From contig CANQQN010000043.1 of assembly GCA_947625995.1 (NCBI GenBank), forward strand, positions 1 to 11,818: a stretch of DNA of 11,818 nt, written 5' to 3'. Shown in pieces: positions 1 to 7,493 of the stretch. The position numbers and the translations under genes were made by a program. How positions within the stretch are numbered: position 1 is the stretch's first letter; each line of letters starts with the position of its first letter. The notes beneath the pieces were generated by a model. That model was not told the origin of the DNA, made no database searches, and worked only from the letters and a program-made list of their open reading frames with translations. The stretch is from an uncultured Lachnospiraceae bacterium. Its GTDB lineage: Bacteria > Bacillota > Clostridia > Lachnospirales > Lachnospiraceae.

Positions 1-1839
1 CGTATCATAAAATGTAACGTCATCCAGAAGCGCGCCGTCTGCATTGCCGATATCATGTCCGTCAAGACCTTCGGAAGCAGAACCCTGTCCGCCCAACATC
101 AGCTTGGTCTCGGGATCTGAGATCCAGTCGAGCATCGTACGTGCCACCTTGTTTGCGGGAGACTGTTTTGCGGTACCGTCCTTGATCCATGCGGAAACAT
201 TGCTTGCGCCAAGAGTGTAAGCACCACGCAGGCCCCAGCCCTTATTGAAATACTTGCTGGCGCATTTGCTGCTGAAAGCGGCGCCGCCTGAAGGTGAATA
301 CATGCCTTCGTCAATGCTGAGCAGTTCACCGTCTACATAGAAGTCTACCCAGTCGTTCATGATGACGCAGGTCACATAGTGCCACTCCGTATCGCCGGTT
401 TCGGCATTGGGGGTCAGCACCGGATTGGCCGGAAAGCCTTCCTGTCCCGTTGCCTGAAAATACATGGTATTGTAATGTCTGAACTGTGTGATCTTGTCAT
501 AGGTATCGGTTGCGTTCTTGTTTTCCTGCTTAGCGCCCTCTACCGCAACAAGACGCTGCTCCTCACCGGGCTCCGCGAAATTCTCGGTCCGGTAATCGTC
601 CTCCTTGAAATTGAAGGAGGTGGAAGCCGCGATGTTCAAGGAACCGTTGATCTTACCTCTTCTGATCATGCTGCCCTGATCCATGTCCATCGTGTGGTAC
701 TGGTCGTAGAGCTGATACTCAAGATCATAGAGCTTTACAGCCTTGCCATTGGCGTCCGTGAATTCCACATCACCTGAACTGGTCTTCTCGGGATCTTGGA
801 AGTAAACCTTGGTATTGGTCTTTAAGCTGCCCTCGAAATCCTTATTGAAACGGATCAGCACGCCGTAATCGCTTCTTACCTTATAGGTTGTGTTGGTCTT
901 CGGATCCGTCATCTCTGTCAACGTACCCAGATCGTACATATCGGCTGTATACTTGTCGCCGCTGTACTCGCCGATGTACTCGGCCTGCTTGTTCACCACT
1001 GTGGCGTCGTAACCCTGGCATGCCTCATACTTCATAATATCGTCTACATCATAGACTTCCTTCTCAGAATCATTCTGGAAGGTGATGATCCAGGAATCGT
1101 TCTTCAGAACATAATCATCCTTCTGCTCGTCGGAAAGCTCATATACGGGAGCCTTCACCCAGTAGGAGATAGACACACCCTTGGTCCACTGAGGGCCCTG
1201 ATTAGTCATCGTGGGATTCTCGGACAGGTCCATGCCTGCGAAAGGATTCTTCACATACATGGCGCTGTGGGTCTTTGTCTCCTTCTGGAGGATCGACATG
1301 GGATCCACGGTAGCAGTAGGCTCGCCCTTGTCATCAAAACCGCCGGTATAGACAGGATACTTCGCATCCACATCCGCATTGCCGGACTCTTTTGTTTTGT
1401 AGACATTTTTGTAGGTCTTGGTAGCGTTGAGCATCAACACCTCGCCAAACTGGGGATCCCAGTATGTAGTGGGCTGATTGCCGTCGGTACCATACTTATA
1501 GTCTTTGCCTTCAATAAATGGTACGTCTGTCAGTTCATAGACATACTGGCCGTTCTCCTTGATGTAATTGCCGCTGGCATCTTTCTTTTCCTCATACTGA
1601 AGGATGCCGTCGTATTGCCTGATAGAAGCCTCGTTCTTGTCAACTTCACCCTTGATACCTTTGTCAAAGTCGACAGTCATAATGGGCGTCGGCAGATCCG
1701 CCGCCTCAACTGCCTCCTCGGAGGTAAGCTTGGGAAGCTGAGATACGCTTACGGGCACCACCATCGCAACGGCAAGCACTGCGCACAGGACAGATTTGGA
1801 TACCTTGCGAAGCTTTGCGCCCAAATGGGATTTTCTCAT
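1..1839 (-). CDS. Secreted LamG/ConA-like domain surface protein, 3' end beyond the window
   Basis: Open from an ATG at 1839 to the left edge with no in-frame stop, giving 613 visible residues; the C-terminus is missing. AAGGAAGGG lies 7 bases before the ATG, a good ribosome binding site. The N-terminus is a signal peptide: MRKSHLGAKLRK, then hydrophobic VLCAVLAVAMVVPVSV (about 17-32), with likely cleavage near VEAA (about 44-47). The mature part begins PTPIMTVDFD, typical of the first strand of Laminin_G_3/ConA-like domains. Other family signatures are GVSISYWVKAP around Trp227, TEWHYVTC around Trp486, WVDFYVDGELL (497-507) and ALLDDVTFYDT at the edge. Such domains usually bind glycans or act as structural modules on exported proteins. 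The span between the SYWVK and WHYV strands is about 260 residues, far more than usual. No catalytic domain is visible; one could follow off the edge. Fold and export are well supported, but ligand and function are unknown. It is likely transcribed from its own promoter, separately from the polC operon. Confidence 0.85.
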   Translation of the reverse strand, partial: MRKSHLGAKLRKVSKSVLCAVLAVAMVVPVSVSQLPKLTSEEAVEAADLPTPIMTVDFDKGIKGEVDKNEASIRQYDGILQYEEKKDASGNYIKENGQYVYELTDVPFIEGKDYKYGTDGNQPTTYWDPQFGEVLMLNATKTYKNVYKTKESGNADVDAKYPVYTGGFDDKGEPTATVDPMSILQKETKTHSAMYVKNPFAGMDLSENPTMTNQGPQWTKGVSISYWVKAPVYELSDEQKDDYVLKNDSWIITFQNDSEKEVYDVDDIMKYEACQGYDATVVNKQAEYIGEYSGDKYTADMYDLGTLTEMTDPKTNTTYKVRSDYGVLIRFNKDFEGSLKTNTKVYFQDPEKTSSGDVEFTDANGKAVKLYDLEYQLYDQYHTMDMDQGSMIRRGKINGSLNIAASTSFNFKEDDYRTENFAEPGEEQRLVAVEGAKQENKNATDTYDKITQFRHYNTMYFQATGQEGFPANPVLTPNAETGDTEWHYVTCVIMNDWVDFYVDGELLSIDEGMYSPSGGAAFSSKCASKYFNKGWGLRGAYTLGASNVSAWIKDGTAKQSPANKVARTMLDWISDPETKLMLGGQGSASEGLDGHDIGNADGALLDDVTFYDT

Positions 1840-1873
1840 TTTCGTTCCCTTCCTTTCTAAGAATACTACAACC

Positions 1874-1886
1874 TGATAGTATATCA
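1874..1886. repeat. Small inverted repeat TGATA-3-TATCA overlapping the alternative -10
   Basis: On the minus strand TGATA and TATCA flank a three-base centre (TAC), a 13-base near-palindrome that contains the alternative -10 TATACT. A second smaller one, TGAA-3-TTCA, lies at 1900-1910 inside the promoter spacer. Position relative to the promoter is compatible with an operator. Both arms are short and AT-rich, so chance occurrence is quite possible. Confidence 0.3.
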
Positions 1887-1891
1887 AGGAT

Positions 1892-1920
1892 AGTTTACAT
1901 GAAATGTTCAGAAATTGCAA
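1892..1920 (-). promoter_or_regulatory. Probable sigma-A promoter for the LamG-protein gene
   Basis: On the minus strand a -35-like TTGCAA (1915-1920) and a -10-like TAAACT (1892-1897) are separated by exactly 17 bases, with TG just before the -10. Each box matches the consensus at four of six positions. An alternative -10, TATACT (1878-1883), matches at five of six but lacks a recognisable -35 at 16-19 bases. Either would give a leader of about 30-50 bases before the ATG at 1839. The position in an AT-rich gap upstream of an exported-protein gene supports a promoter; the exact boxes are uncertain. Confidence 0.5.
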
Positions 1921-1969
1921 GTGCATTTTGACTTTTTTATGAATTTTGTATAGAAAATCTTTTCCATTT

Positions 1970-4900
1970 TTACAGGTCAAACAAAGACAACTGATCGCTC
2001 TCCGGCAGATCTTCCAGAATTCCCAGCTGGCTCATCAGATCCGTGGCCGTCTGGCTGATATGGCAGCGATTCCGGAAGTCGTCCTTTGATAAAAACGGAC
2101 CTTTTGCCGCTTCCTCTACGATACTGCCCGCCGCCTTTTCCCCTAAGCCGTCGATGGCGTTTAAGGAGGGCATCAGCTTTCCGTCGATGATCTGGAAATC
2201 CTTTGCCTTTGCCTCATACAGCCGGATGGGTGTAAAAGAGAAGCCTCTGGCGTACATTTCCCGGACGATCTTCATATCCCGGAGGGTGTCCTCCTCCTTC
2301 TGGCTGAGCTTCTCCGTCTTCGTCTGATACAGTTCTATATAGTGGGCCAGCCGCTCCGGCCCCATGCACATCAGTTCATAGTTGAAGGCGGTAGCCCGGA
2401 TGGAAAAGAAGGCCGCATAATAAGCAAGCGGATAAAACACCTTATAATATGCTACCCGGCAGGCCATCATCACGTAAGCTGCCGCATGGGCCTTGGGGAA
2501 CATATACTTGATCTTCCCGCAGGACCAGATATACCAGTCCGGCACATGGTGGGCCTCCATCTCTTCCTTCCACTCGTCGGTGAGCCCTTTCCCCTTCCGC
2601 ACCGATTCCATGATCTTGAAGGCGAGACCCGGCTCCAGCCCTTTTCTGATCAGATAGAGCATGATATCATCTCTGGTACAGATTGCGGTGGAAATGGTTG
2701 CCTTTCCGTCCTTGATCAGCGTCTGGGCGTTGTTCAGCCACACGTCGGTTCCGTGGGAAAGGCCGGAGATACGCACCAGATCGGAAAAATTCCGGGGCTT
2801 GGTATCCACCAGCATTTTGATAACAAACTCCGTGCCGAACTCCGGGATTCCCAAAGAACCGGTGGGACATCCGCCGATATCCTCCGGGGCGATCCCCAGC
2901 GCCTCCGTGCCGTTGAATAAGCTCATGACCTCCGGACTGTCCAAGGGAATGGTGACGGGATCCAGTCCCGTCAGATCCTGTAGCCGTCTTACCATGGTAG
3001 GATCATCGTGTCCCAGTATATCAAGCTTTAACAGGTTATGGTCAATGGAGTGATAATCAAAATGGGTGGTAATGGTGTTGGAGTTCATATCGTTGGCAGG
3101 CCGCTGCACCGGGGTAAAGGAGTGGATCTCCTCTCCCTTTGGCAGGACGATGATGCCGCCGGGATGCTGGCCCGTGGTGCGTCGGATGCCCTCAAGGCCT
3201 GCTGCCAGACGCTCCACCTCGCACCTGCGCTTGACGATCCCCCGTTCCTCATAATATTTCAACACATATCCATAGGCGGTCTTTGCGGCCAGCGTGCCGA
3301 TGGTGCCGGCCCGGAAGGTCTGTCCCTTGCCAAAGATCACCTCTGTATAATCGTGGGCGTTGCTCTGATATTCTCCGGAAAAATTCAGATCGATATCCGG
3401 CTCCTTATCCCCGTAAAAACCGAGGAAAGTTTCAAACGGGATATCAAAGCCGTCCTTCATCAGAATCTCTCCGCATGCCGGGCACTTCTTGTCCGGCATG
3501 TCGCAGCCGGCGCCGCCCGCGTGTTTTTTCACTTCCTCCGAATCAAATTCGGTATAGTGGCATTTCCTGCAATAATAATGGGGCGGCAGGGGATTCACCT
3601 CCGTAATGCCGGCCATGGTGGCCACGAAGGAGGACCCCACAGAGCCTCTTGACCCCACCAGATAACCGTCCTCGTTGGATTTCTGCACTAGCTTCTGGGC
3701 GATAATATACATCACTGCATAACCGTTCCCGATAATAGACGTCAGTTCTTTTTCCAATCTTTCGGCCACAATAGGCGGCAGTTGTTCCCCGTACATAGAA
3801 TGGGCTTTTTTGTAACAGATCTCCCGAAGCTGGGTGTCGGAGCCCTCGATCACCGGTGGACATTTGTCAGGCCGCACCGGTTCTATATAGTCGATGCTGT
3901 CGGCGATCTTCACGGGATTGGTGATCACAACCTCCTTTGCCTTGGCGGAGCCCAGATAGTCAAATTCCCCGAGCATCTCGTCGGTTGTCCGAAAATACAG
4001 GGGCGCCTGATCGTCCGCGTCCGCGAATCTCTTGCCGGCCATGATGATCCGGCGGTACACCTCGTCCTCCGGATCCATAAAATGCACGTCGCAGGTGGCG
4101 ACCACAGGTTTTCCGTATTCCTCTCCCAGCCTGACGATCTGCCGGTTCAGATCCTTTAGATCCTCCTCAGAGGTAAACCCGTATTTTTCCTCCCGCAGCA
4201 TGAAAGCGTTATTTCCGATGGGCTGGATCTCCAGATAATCGTAAAAACGGACCAAACGTGCGATCTCCCTGCGGTTCTTATGGTTCAGCACCGCCTGAAA
4301 CAGTTCCCCGGCCTCGCATGCGGATCCTACGATCAATCCCTCCCGGTGGGAGTTCAGAAGGCTTTTGGGGATCCTCGGCCTCCTATTATAATATTCCAGA
4401 TGAGAGGCGGAGATCAGACGGTAGAGATTCACTCTGCCCGTTTCATTTTTTGCCAGAATGATCACATGGTACGTGGGCAGCTTTTTTACAGCCGACGGGC
4501 TCTTCCTGCTCATGGCATTGACCTCTGCGAGGGTATTCTTTCCCTGCTCTTTCAACATTTTCAGGAATTTTTCAAAGATCAGCGCCGTACACTGGGCATC
4601 CTCCACCGCCCGGTGATGGTTTTTCAGGGGCACACCCACCGCCTTCGCCACCTGATCCAGCTTATATCCCCGCAGATCTGGAAGCAGAATCCGCGCCAGC
4701 GCCACAGTGTCAAGGCTGGTAAATTCTTTTTGGATTCCAAGCTTTCCGGCTTTTTCATCGATAAACCCCATATCAAATTCCGCGTTATGGGCCACCATCA
4801 CACAGCCTTCGCAGAACTTCAGAAACTGCGGCAGTATTTCCTCCAGAGGGGGAGCATCCGCCACCATGGCGTCGCTGATTCCCGTCAGTTCCTCTATCCG

Positions 4901-6388
4901 ATAAGGAATGGGTTCCTTTGGATTTACAAAAGTAGAGAACCGGTCTGTGATCGCGCCGTTTTGCAGCTTTACCGCGCCGATCTCGATGATCTCATTCTTA
5001 TCACAGTGCAGTCCTGTGGTTTCCAGATCAAATACCACATAATCCGTATCTATGGGCTGCCCGGCTTCCTCCTGCACCACGGGCTTCAGGTCGTCCACCA
5101 GATACCCTTCCACCCCATAGATCATCTTAAAATTTTCAGGCTTTAACTGCTGAAGTGTGTGGAAGGCCTCTGTAAAGCCCTGCACCACCCCGTGATCGGT
5201 AATGGCAAGGGCGGGATGTCCCCAGGATACCGCCCGCTTGATCAGATCCGACACCGAGGTGACGCCGTCCATATCGCTCATTTTGGAATGGCAGTGAAGC
5301 TCCACCCGCTTTTCCTTTGCAGCGTCCATGCGGGGCGTGGTGAAATCCTGTATCTTCTTTATACTGACTCCCGAAGAAATAGAAAGCTCATGGTCAAACC
5401 GGTCCGTGACGGTATTGCCCCGCACCTTCAGAAACGACCCCACGGAAAGATCCGCAGAGATCTGCTCCCAGTCTTCCACCCTGACAAAAAGCTTCACGAC
5501 AATGGTATCCGTGAAATCCGTAAGATGCAGGATAGCAAGCACACTCTCGCCGTTTTTGATGGGACGTGAATCCAGATAGATCACCTTGCCCTGAATGGTC
5601 ACGGTTCCCATTTCTTCCACAATGGTGTTGATATCCACAGACGCATCCTCAAAATCCACGCCGTAAATCAAGTCGGGAGAACGGTCCTTCCGATTCCGGT
5701 AATAGATCTTTTTGCCCGGTTCTTTTTTGGAAGCGGCCGGCTTCTTTTTTTCAGGCGCCTCAGGTTTTTTAACAGGCTTCCTGTCAGGCTGTGTTTTTTC
5801 CTCTGCCTCCTCCAAGACCTTTTCCCCCAGCCGCAGGACCGCCTCTTTTTCGTAGTCCCTGCTGTGGTCCTCCTGCTCCCTCGGAGAATGATAAACGATC
5901 TTTACCTTCGCGGACAAGGCGCACCGCTCCACAAAAATAGCGGTCAGATGCTTCAGAAGCTCCCCTTCCGCCAACCGGAACAGCCTGCTTTCCTCCAGAG
6001 ACAACAAAAAAACGCCGTCCTCAGACACCGTCACATCTCCGTTTTCCACCATCTGGGCCTCCAGCGGATTTTCCTGTTCCAATTCATAAAGCACACTGGA
6101 GCCGTACTCCTTCCAAAGCTGCGGCATAGTATAGGGCTTCGCCAGACGGAAGCGCTCAATGACCGTCACTTTCAGGGGAACATTTTTAAATAACTGCTCC
6201 TTGATGGCCCGTTGGACAGACAGCACATCCTGCTTGTTCAACAGGCTGCCGCTCTCTATATAAATCCGGACAGCCTGACCGGAGCGGCTTGACGCCGCCC
6301 GTGTTACGGTCACCTGTTCAAAAAGTTTTCTCAGAAAATCATTTACCTGAAGTGTTGGAAACACTTCAAAAAATTGTTTTGGTTCCAT
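1970..6388 (-). CDS. polC: DNA polymerase III alpha subunit, Gram-positive PolC type
   Basis: This is the replicative DNA polymerase of low-GC Gram-positives, extending DNA at the fork with intrinsic 3'-5' proofreading. Length is 1472 residues, against about 1437 for Bacillus subtilis PolC. Order of parts: N-terminal domain; Lys/Glu/Pro-rich linker (about 190-225); OB-fold (VTIQGKVIYLDSRPIKNGES); PHP domain opening with HCH at 365-367; an inserted DEDDh exonuclease with Asp454, Glu456, Asp539, His592 and Asp597 all present; then the polymerase core. The core shows GSRGSVGSSF (about 912-921), a cysteine cluster (Cys940, 943, 963, 969, 972) typical of the PolC zinc site, catalytic Asp998 and Asp1000 in EPDIDLNFSGEYQ, and RTTGQHPGGIIV. 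QLSLF at 1466-1470, just before the C-terminus, matches the beta-clamp-binding pentapeptide. The ATG has a GGAG site 5 bases upstream. It starts 23 bases after ispG and is the last gene of the operon. All key residues are intact. Confidence 0.98.
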   Translation of the reverse strand: MEPKQFFEVFPTLQVNDFLRKLFEQVTVTRAASSRSGQAVRIYIESGSLLNKQDVLSVQRAIKEQLFKNVPLKVTVIERFRLAKPYTMPQLWKEYGSSVLYELEQENPLEAQMVENGDVTVSEDGVFLLSLEESRLFRLAEGELLKHLTAIFVERCALSAKVKIVYHSPREQEDHSRDYEKEAVLRLGEKVLEEAEEKTQPDRKPVKKPEAPEKKKPAASKKEPGKKIYYRNRKDRSPDLIYGVDFEDASVDINTIVEEMGTVTIQGKVIYLDSRPIKNGESVLAILHLTDFTDTIVVKLFVRVEDWEQISADLSVGSFLKVRGNTVTDRFDHELSISSGVSIKKIQDFTTPRMDAAKEKRVELHCHSKMSDMDGVTSVSDLIKRAVSWGHPALAITDHGVVQGFTEAFHTLQQLKPENFKMIYGVEGYLVDDLKPVVQEEAGQPIDTDYVVFDLETTGLHCDKNEIIEIGAVKLQNGAITDRFSTFVNPKEPIPYRIEELTGISDAMVADAPPLEEILPQFLKFCEGCVMVAHNAEFDMGFIDEKAGKLGIQKEFTSLDTVALARILLPDLRGYKLDQVAKAVGVPLKNHHRAVEDAQCTALIFEKFLKMLKEQGKNTLAEVNAMSRKSPSAVKKLPTYHVIILAKNETGRVNLYRLISASHLEYYNRRPRIPKSLLNSHREGLIVGSACEAGELFQAVLNHKNRREIARLVRFYDYLEIQPIGNNAFMLREEKYGFTSEEDLKDLNRQIVRLGEEYGKPVVATCDVHFMDPEDEVYRRIIMAGKRFADADDQAPLYFRTTDEMLGEFDYLGSAKAKEVVITNPVKIADSIDYIEPVRPDKCPPVIEGSDTQLREICYKKAHSMYGEQLPPIVAERLEKELTSIIGNGYAVMYIIAQKLVQKSNEDGYLVGSRGSVGSSFVATMAGITEVNPLPPHYYCRKCHYTEFDSEEVKKHAGGAGCDMPDKKCPACGEILMKDGFDIPFETFLGFYGDKEPDIDLNFSGEYQSNAHDYTEVIFGKGQTFRAGTIGTLAAKTAYGYVLKYYEERGIVKRRCEVERLAAGLEGIRRTTGQHPGGIIVLPKGEEIHSFTPVQRPANDMNSNTITTHFDYHSIDHNLLKLDILGHDDPTMVRRLQDLTGLDPVTIPLDSPEVMSLFNGTEALGIAPEDIGGCPTGSLGIPEFGTEFVIKMLVDTKPRNFSDLVRISGLSHGTDVWLNNAQTLIKDGKATISTAICTRDDIMLYLIRKGLEPGLAFKIMESVRKGKGLTDEWKEEMEAHHVPDWYIWSCGKIKYMFPKAHAAAYVMMACRVAYYKVFYPLAYYAAFFSIRATAFNYELMCMGPERLAHYIELYQTKTEKLSQKEEDTLRDMKIVREMYARGFSFTPIRLYEAKAKDFQIIDGKLMPSLNAIDGLGEKAAGSIVEEAAKGPFLSKDDFRNRCHISQTATDLMSQLGILEDLPESDQLSLFDL

Positions 6389-6411
6389 GTAAGCTCCGCC
6401 TTTTCCTTCTT

Positions 6412-7473
6412 TCAGACGCTTTTCTTTTGGCAGGCCTGCAGTTCCTCCAAAAGCGCCTCCAGCAGCTTTTCTTCCGGCACCTTCTTCACGATCTGCCCTT
6501 TTTTGAACAGCAGTCCTTCGCCGTCGCCTCCTGCGATGCCGAAGTCTGCTTCTCTTGCTTCCCCGGGGCCGTTGACCGCGCAGCCCATCACCGCCACCTT
6601 CACATCCAGCGGGATATCCTCCACCATCTTTTCTACCTGATTCGCCAGTGAGATCAGGTCAATGCGCGTCCGCCCGCAGGTGGGACAGGAGATCACCTGC
6701 ACCCCGCCTTTTCTTAGGCCCAGCGTGCGCAGGATCAGCTTTGCCGCGCGGATCTCCTCCAACGGATCGCCCGTAAGGGAAACCCGGATGGTATCGCCGA
6801 TCCCTTGGGCCAGGATCGCCCCCAGCCCTACGGCAGACCTGACCGTTCCTCCATAAACGGTACCCGCCTCCGTGATCCCCACGTGCAGCGGATGATCTGT
6901 CCTTTCCGCAATGATCTCATGCGCCTTGATGCACATGGGCACATCGGAAGATTTGATGCTGACCACCAGATTTTCATAGCCCATTTCCTCGATCAGGGCA
7001 ACCTTTTCCATCGCGCTTTCGGCAAGTCCTTCCGCCGTTACGCCATGATATTTTTCCAGATATTTTTTTTCAAGAGAGCCGCTGTTGACTCCCACCCGGA
7101 TAGGGATCTTTCTTTCCTTTGCCGCCTGCACCACTGCCTGTATGCGCTTTGCTTCACCGATATTGCCCGGATTGATGCGGATCTTGTCCGCCCCGTTTTC
7201 TATAGCGGCAATGGCCAGCCTATAGTCAAAATGAATGTCCGCCACCAAGGGAATGGAGATCCGCTTCTTAATTTCTTTTACCGCTTTTGCCGCTTCCATA
7301 TTTGGAACCGCCACACGGATAATATCGCAGCCGGCCTGCTCCAGCCCGCGGATCTGCCGGACCGTAGCCTCTGTATCTTCCGTCCTCGTATTTGTCATGG
7401 ACTGGATCAGGATCGGTTCTCCGCCTCCAATGACACGGTCGCCGATTACCGTCTTTCTTGTCTGTTCTCTCAT
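6412..7473 (-). CDS. ispG: 4-hydroxy-3-methylbut-2-en-1-yl diphosphate synthase (IspG/GcpE)
   Basis: Penultimate MEP-pathway enzyme: it reduces the cyclic diphosphate MEcPP to HMBPP using a [4Fe-4S] cluster and an external electron donor (flavodoxin or ferredoxin). The N-terminal two thirds is the TIM-barrel part (IGGGEPILIQSMTNTRTEDT, VADIHFDYRLA, IRINPGNIG, GVNSGSLE). The C-terminal cluster domain has CPTCGRT (Cys263, Cys266) and GCAVNGPGEA (Cys298, Glu305), the three-cysteine-plus-glutamate ligand set of IspG. At 353 residues it is the usual short bacterial form, with no plant-type insertion. I chose the ATG at 7473 because an SD-like AGGACGGTGAG precedes it at good spacing. A GTG at 7482 would add three residues, but its nearest SD is only 2 bases away. 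The gene starts 20 bases after the GH3-like gene and ends 23 bases before polC, so it is cotranscribed with both. Confidence 0.97.
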   Translation of the reverse strand: MREQTRKTVIGDRVIGGGEPILIQSMTNTRTEDTEATVRQIRGLEQAGCDIIRVAVPNMEAAKAVKEIKKRISIPLVADIHFDYRLAIAAIENGADKIRINPGNIGEAKRIQAVVQAAKERKIPIRVGVNSGSLEKKYLEKYHGVTAEGLAESAMEKVALIEEMGYENLVVSIKSSDVPMCIKAHEIIAERTDHPLHVGITEAGTVYGGTVRSAVGLGAILAQGIGDTIRVSLTGDPLEEIRAAKLILRTLGLRKGGVQVISCPTCGRTRIDLISLANQVEKMVEDIPLDVKVAVMGCAVNGPGEAREADFGIAGGDGEGLLFKKGQIVKKVPEEKLLEALLEELQACQKKSV

Positions 7474-7477
7474 GGTT

Positions 7478-7483
7478 CTCACC
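7478..7483 (-). promoter_or_regulatory. Ribosome binding site that favours the ispG ATG at 7473
   Basis: GGTGAG sits four bases before the ATG and is part of the longer AGGACGGTGAG, which resembles AGGAGGTGA with one extra C. The competing in-frame GTG start at 7482 overlaps this site, making it the less likely initiation codon. Confidence 0.5.
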
Positions 7484-7493
7484 GTCCTGCTGC

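Larger units (their letters stand above)
1840..1969 (-). other. AT-rich gap between polC and the LamG-protein gene
   Basis: This 130-base stretch separates the polC stop from the ATG of the secreted-protein gene and is clearly richer in A and T than the flanking genes. It holds a probable promoter, two short inverted repeats and the downstream gene's ribosome binding site. I looked for a Rho-independent terminator after polC: the only candidate, GAAAAGATTTTC, would make a four-pair A/T stem with no useful GC content, so I call none. Read-through from the polC operon is therefore possible. Confidence 0.7.

Noticed and set aside
1780..1790. Cysteine in the signal peptide (SVLC) as a lipoprotein lipobox
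   Set aside because: The residues before Cys do not fit [LVI][ASTVI][GAS]C and the Cys lies inside, not at the end of, the hydrophobic segment.
1267..1860. Plus-strand hydrophobic open frame of 197 codons opposite the secreted protein
   Set aside because: It uses the exact complementary codons of the minus-strand gene, which has a signal peptide, ribosome site and LamG motifs; the hydrophobicity is a by-product of acidic/basic codons read in reverse.
1940..1965. GAAAAGATTTTC as a terminator hairpin after polC
   Set aside because: At most a four-pair stem with mostly A-T pairs, too weak for an intrinsic terminator.
3540..3863. Minus-strand frame inside polC encoding a Tyr/Arg-rich 106-residue peptide
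   Set aside because: It is an off-frame reading of the conserved polymerase core; conservation belongs to the PolC frame.
4280..5146. Plus-strand open frame of 288 codons inside polC
   Set aside because: It lies entirely opposite the intact exonuclease/PHP part of polC, with no ribosome binding site or family motif seen.
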